Below, in pieces: positions 5,722-7,384 of a stretch of 7,384 bases of DNA. Made by a program: the position numbers and the translations under genes. The stretch's first letter is position 1, and each line of letters starts with the position of its first letter. The notes under the pieces were generated by a model. That model searched no databases. It was given only the letters and a program-made list of their open reading frames with translations, and was not told where the DNA came from. This stretch comes from an uncultured bacterium (lineage in GTDB: Bacteria; Bacillota_A; Clostridia; Oscillospirales; Oscillospiraceae), in assembly GCA_905214605.1 (NCBI GenBank), contig CAJMMY010000048.1:1-7384 (forward strand), given 5' to 3'.

Positions 5722-6942
5722 CGCCGTTACGGACTTCTGGGAGAACATCTGGGTCACAGTTTCTCCCCCCAGATTCATAAAATGATTGGCGGCTACGATT
5801 ACGATTTGTTCGAGCGCAGCCCGGAAGAGCTGGAGGAGTTTCTCCGTTCCGGTCCTTTTGACGCCATCAACGTCACCATTCCTTATAAAAAAGCCGTCAT
5901 TCCCTACTGCGCCGAGCTTTCTCCCCAAGCCCGGGACATCGGCAGCGTCAATACCATTGTCCGCCGCCCGGATGGAAGTCTGTACGGCGACAATACCGAT
6001 TACTACGGCTTTCTGTACACCATTCGGCACAGCGGTGTGGATGTAACCGGCAAAACCTGCCTGCTGTTCGGCGACGGCGGCGTTGCCCCCACCATTCGCA
6101 CGGTGCTCCGGGATTTGCATGCCGGAAAGGTTATCACCGTCTCCCGGAAAGGCGAGGTCAACTTCTCCATGCTGGACGCATACTATGACGCGCAAATCCT
6201 CATCAATGCCACTCCCGTGGGCATGTACCCCAACAACGGCACTGCCGTCACCTCTCTGGAGCCCTTCACCCGGTTGGAGGCCGCCTTTGATTTGGTCTAC
6301 AACCCCCACAAAACGGAGTTTCTCCGTCAGGCCGAGGGAAAAGGCGCCGTGGCCGTAAACGGTCTGCGGATGCTGGTAGCCCAAGCCAAACGGGGCTCCG
6401 AGATTTTCCAAGGTGTGGAGCTGGACGACAGCATCATTGAGCCCATTCGGGAAAAAATGGCAAAGAACAGCATGAACATTGCCTTGATTGGCATGGCAGG
6501 CTGCGGCAAAAGCACCACCGGCGCCGCTTTGGCTGCGGCACTGGGCCGGAAATTCATTGACTGCGACAATTTGATTCCCGAATATGCCGGAAAATCCATT
6601 CAGGATATTTTTGCGCAGGACGGAGAAGATGCCTTCCGGAAGGTGGAAACCGCCGTACTCCGGGATGTGTCCAAACAGAGCAGTCTGGTCATCGCCACCG
6701 GCGGCGGTGTGGTCACCCGTCCGGAAAATCTCCCCCTGCTGCGGCAAAACAGCGTCACCCTGCTGCTCCACCGCCCGGTGGAAGACCTGCCCACCGACGG
6801 CCGGCCCATGTCTCAGAAACACGGCGCCGCCGCGCTGTACGAAAAACGGAAACCGCTGTACGAAGCATGGGGCGAATACCGCTTTGCGTGCAACGGCGTG
6901 GAAAGCACCGTTGCCGCCATTCGGGAGGCGTTGGGCGTATGA
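5719..6942 (+). CDS. aroE/aroK: Bifunctional shikimate dehydrogenase - shikimate kinase fusion
   Basis: One 407-residue frame encodes two consecutive enzymes: reduction of 3-dehydroshikimate to shikimate (step 4) and ATP-dependent phosphorylation to shikimate 3-phosphate (step 5). Residues 1 to about 248 are AroE: LGHSFSP (11-17, Ser14 and Ser16 for substrate), NVTIPYKK (51-58, catalytic Lys57), SVNT (76-79), GDNTDYYG (90-97, catalytic Asp94), NADP loop FGDGGVA (117-123), VSRK (141-144), NATPVGMYP (163-171) and NGLRMLVAQA (214-223). It is shorter than the common 270-290 residues, mainly between VSRK and NATPVGM. Residues about 252-407 are AroK: Walker A GMAGCGKST (258-266), DCD (281-283), FRKVE (306-310), ATGGGVV (326-332), lid GRPM (361-364) and YEKRKPLY (374-381). 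No stop or frameshift separates the domains; the linker is around EKMAKNSMN. Its TGA overlaps the aroQ ATG. Confidence 0.96.
   Translation: MRRYGLLGEHLGHSFSPQIHKMIGGYDYDLFERSPEELEEFLRSGPFDAINVTIPYKKAVIPYCAELSPQARDIGSVNTIVRRPDGSLYGDNTDYYGFLYTIRHSGVDVTGKTCLLFGDGGVAPTIRTVLRDLHAGKVITVSRKGEVNFSMLDAYYDAQILINATPVGMYPNNGTAVTSLEPFTRLEAAFDLVYNPHKTEFLRQAEGKGAVAVNGLRMLVAQAKRGSEIFQGVELDDSIIEPIREKMAKNSMNIALIGMAGCGKSTTGAALAAALGRKFIDCDNLIPEYAGKSIQDIFAQDGEDAFRKVETAVLRDVSKQSSLVIATGGGVVTRPENLPLLRQNSVTLLLHRPVEDLPTDGRPMSQKHGAAALYEKRKPLYEAWGEYRFACNGVESTVAAIREALGV
6923..6941 (+). promoter_or_regulatory. Ribosome binding site and ATGA junction of aroQ
   Basis: GGGAGG at 6923-6928 lies 10 bases before the ATG at 6939, which overlaps the aroE/aroK TGA at 6940-6942. 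This start gives the canonical N-terminus MKILVINGPN. The in-frame ATG at 6867 would add 24 arginine-rich residues foreign to the family. Confidence 0.85.
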
Positions 6943-7373
6943 AAATTCTGGTCATCAACGGTCCCAATATCAACATGGTGGGCATTCGGGAGCCGGCCAT
7001 TTACGGCTCCGAAAACTATGAAACCCTCTGTGCCCGCATTGATGCCGCCGGAAAAACCTACGGTGTTGACATTGAGCGGTATCAATCCAATTACGAGGGC
7101 GATATTGTCACGAAAATTCAGCAAGCCTACGGGGTATTTGACGGCATTGTCATCAACCCCGCCGCCTACACCCACACGTCCGTGGCCATTTTGGACGCGC
7201 TGAAAGCCGTCTCCATTCCCGCCGTGGAGGTCCATATCTCCGACATCAATCAGCGGGAGCCTTTCCGGCAGATTTCTTACCCGGGCATGTACTGCGAAAA
7301 GACCATCAAAGGCCATGGCTTTGCCGGATACGAAGAAGCCATTGCCTATCTGGCAGAAACCTACAAAAAATAA
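6939..7373 (+). CDS. aroQ: 3-dehydroquinate dehydratase, type II
   Basis: AroQ dehydrates 3-dehydroquinate to 3-dehydroshikimate (step 3), in other organisms as a dodecamer of small flavodoxin-like subunits. The 144 residues match the usual 140-150. NGPNINMVG (7-15) and REPAIYG (17-23) supply Arg17 and Tyr22, the known catalytic pair on the flexible lid. QSNYEGD (49-55) has tyrosine where most members have histidine (QSNHEG). INPAAYTHTSVAILDAL (72-88) holds the substrate-binding Asn73, and VEVHISDINQREPFR (96-110) holds catalytic His99 and Ser101. The end, IKGHGFAGYEEAI (123-135), is a variant of the usual GxGxxGY region. With this gene present, no type I dehydroquinase (aroD) is needed. It is the last complete gene here; TAA at 7371-7373 leaves 11 bases of window. 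Confidence 0.96.
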   Translation: MKILVINGPNINMVGIREPAIYGSENYETLCARIDAAGKTYGVDIERYQSNYEGDIVTKIQQAYGVFDGIVINPAAYTHTSVAILDALKAVSIPAVEVHISDINQREPFRQISYPGMYCEKTIKGHGFAGYEEAIAYLAETYKK

Positions 7374-7384
7374 TTTTCTCCTCC

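Larger units (their letters stand above)
1..7384 (+). other. Aromatic amino acid (shikimate, Phe, Tyr) operon, 5' end and possibly 3' end outside the window
   Basis: Eight co-directional genes cover DAHP synthase, AroB, AroQ, AroE, AroK, AroA, AroC, PheA and TyrA. Junctions are: aroF/tyrA 1-base gap, tyrA/aroB 20-base overlap, aroB/aroA 10-base overlap, aroA/aroC 4-base overlap, aroC/pheA 28-base gap, pheA/aroEK 13-base gap, aroEK/aroQ 4-base overlap. This spacing leaves little room for internal promoters or terminators, and I see none, so one polycistronic mRNA is the simplest reading. The promoter and any leader control must lie upstream of the window. Only 11 bases follow aroQ, so it is unclear whether the operon continues. 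Clustering of these genes is known in Clostridia; co-transcription here is inferred. Confidence 0.9.

Noticed and set aside
5641..6822. Long - strand open frame opposite aroE/aroK
   Set aside because: Same cause: antisense of a GC-rich gene, with no family signature and no matching ribosome binding site that I can see.
7364..7384. Rho-independent terminator after aroQ (A-run, TAA, TTTT)
   Set aside because: No GC-rich stem precedes the short T-run, and the window ends 11 bases after the stop, so it cannot be judged.
1..7384. A hidden novel system (defence, mobile, RNA-based) within the operon
   Set aside because: Essentially every base is in a recognised aromatic-pathway gene, gaps total 42 bases between genes, and I saw no repeats, foreign codon use or structured RNA.

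Overview
The window is one tightly packed, single-strand operon for aromatic amino acid synthesis. It encodes all seven steps of the shikimate pathway and both branches from chorismate to phenylalanine and tyrosine. All eight genes lie on the + strand in the order aroF (3' part only) - tyrA - aroB - aroA - aroC - pheA - aroE/aroK fusion - aroQ. No gap between genes exceeds 28 bases. I see no RNA gene, mobile element, CRISPR array, attachment site or clear terminator.

The likely host is a Gram-positive anaerobe of the class Clostridia (Bacillota), perhaps in or near Oscillospiraceae/Ruminococcaceae. This is inferred from the gene order, the strong AGGAGG-type ribosome binding sites, a TTG start, a type I-beta DAHP synthase, a type II dehydroquinase, a short clostridial-style AroE, and GC-rich coding with rare TTA and CTA codons. 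No marker gene fixes the genus, and GC content was not computed.

Layout: 1-373 is the end of DAHP synthase (step 1). 375-1244 is a prephenate/arogenate dehydrogenase without a regulatory domain. 1225-2292 is AroB (step 2), starting at TTG inside tyrA. 2283-3554 is AroA/EPSP synthase (step 6). 3551-4534 is AroC (step 7). 4563-5705 is a three-domain PheA (chorismate mutase, prephenate dehydratase, ACT). 5719-6942 is a single polypeptide joining AroE (step 4) to AroK (step 5). 6939-7373 is AroQ dehydroquinase (step 3). Five of the seven junctions overlap or are 1 base apart, which suggests translational coupling. pheA and aroE/aroK follow short gaps, each with its own strong ribosome binding site.

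Together the products take PEP and erythrose 4-phosphate to chorismate, then to prephenate through the mutase domain of PheA. Prephenate is then split between phenylpyruvate (PheA) and hydroxyphenylpyruvate or tyrosine (TyrA). The only feedback domain visible is the ACT domain of PheA. I found no undescribed system. The most notable points are the AroE-AroK fusion, the TTG start of aroB, the EPSP synthase inhibitor-site residues, and the apparent dependence of both branches on one mutase domain.
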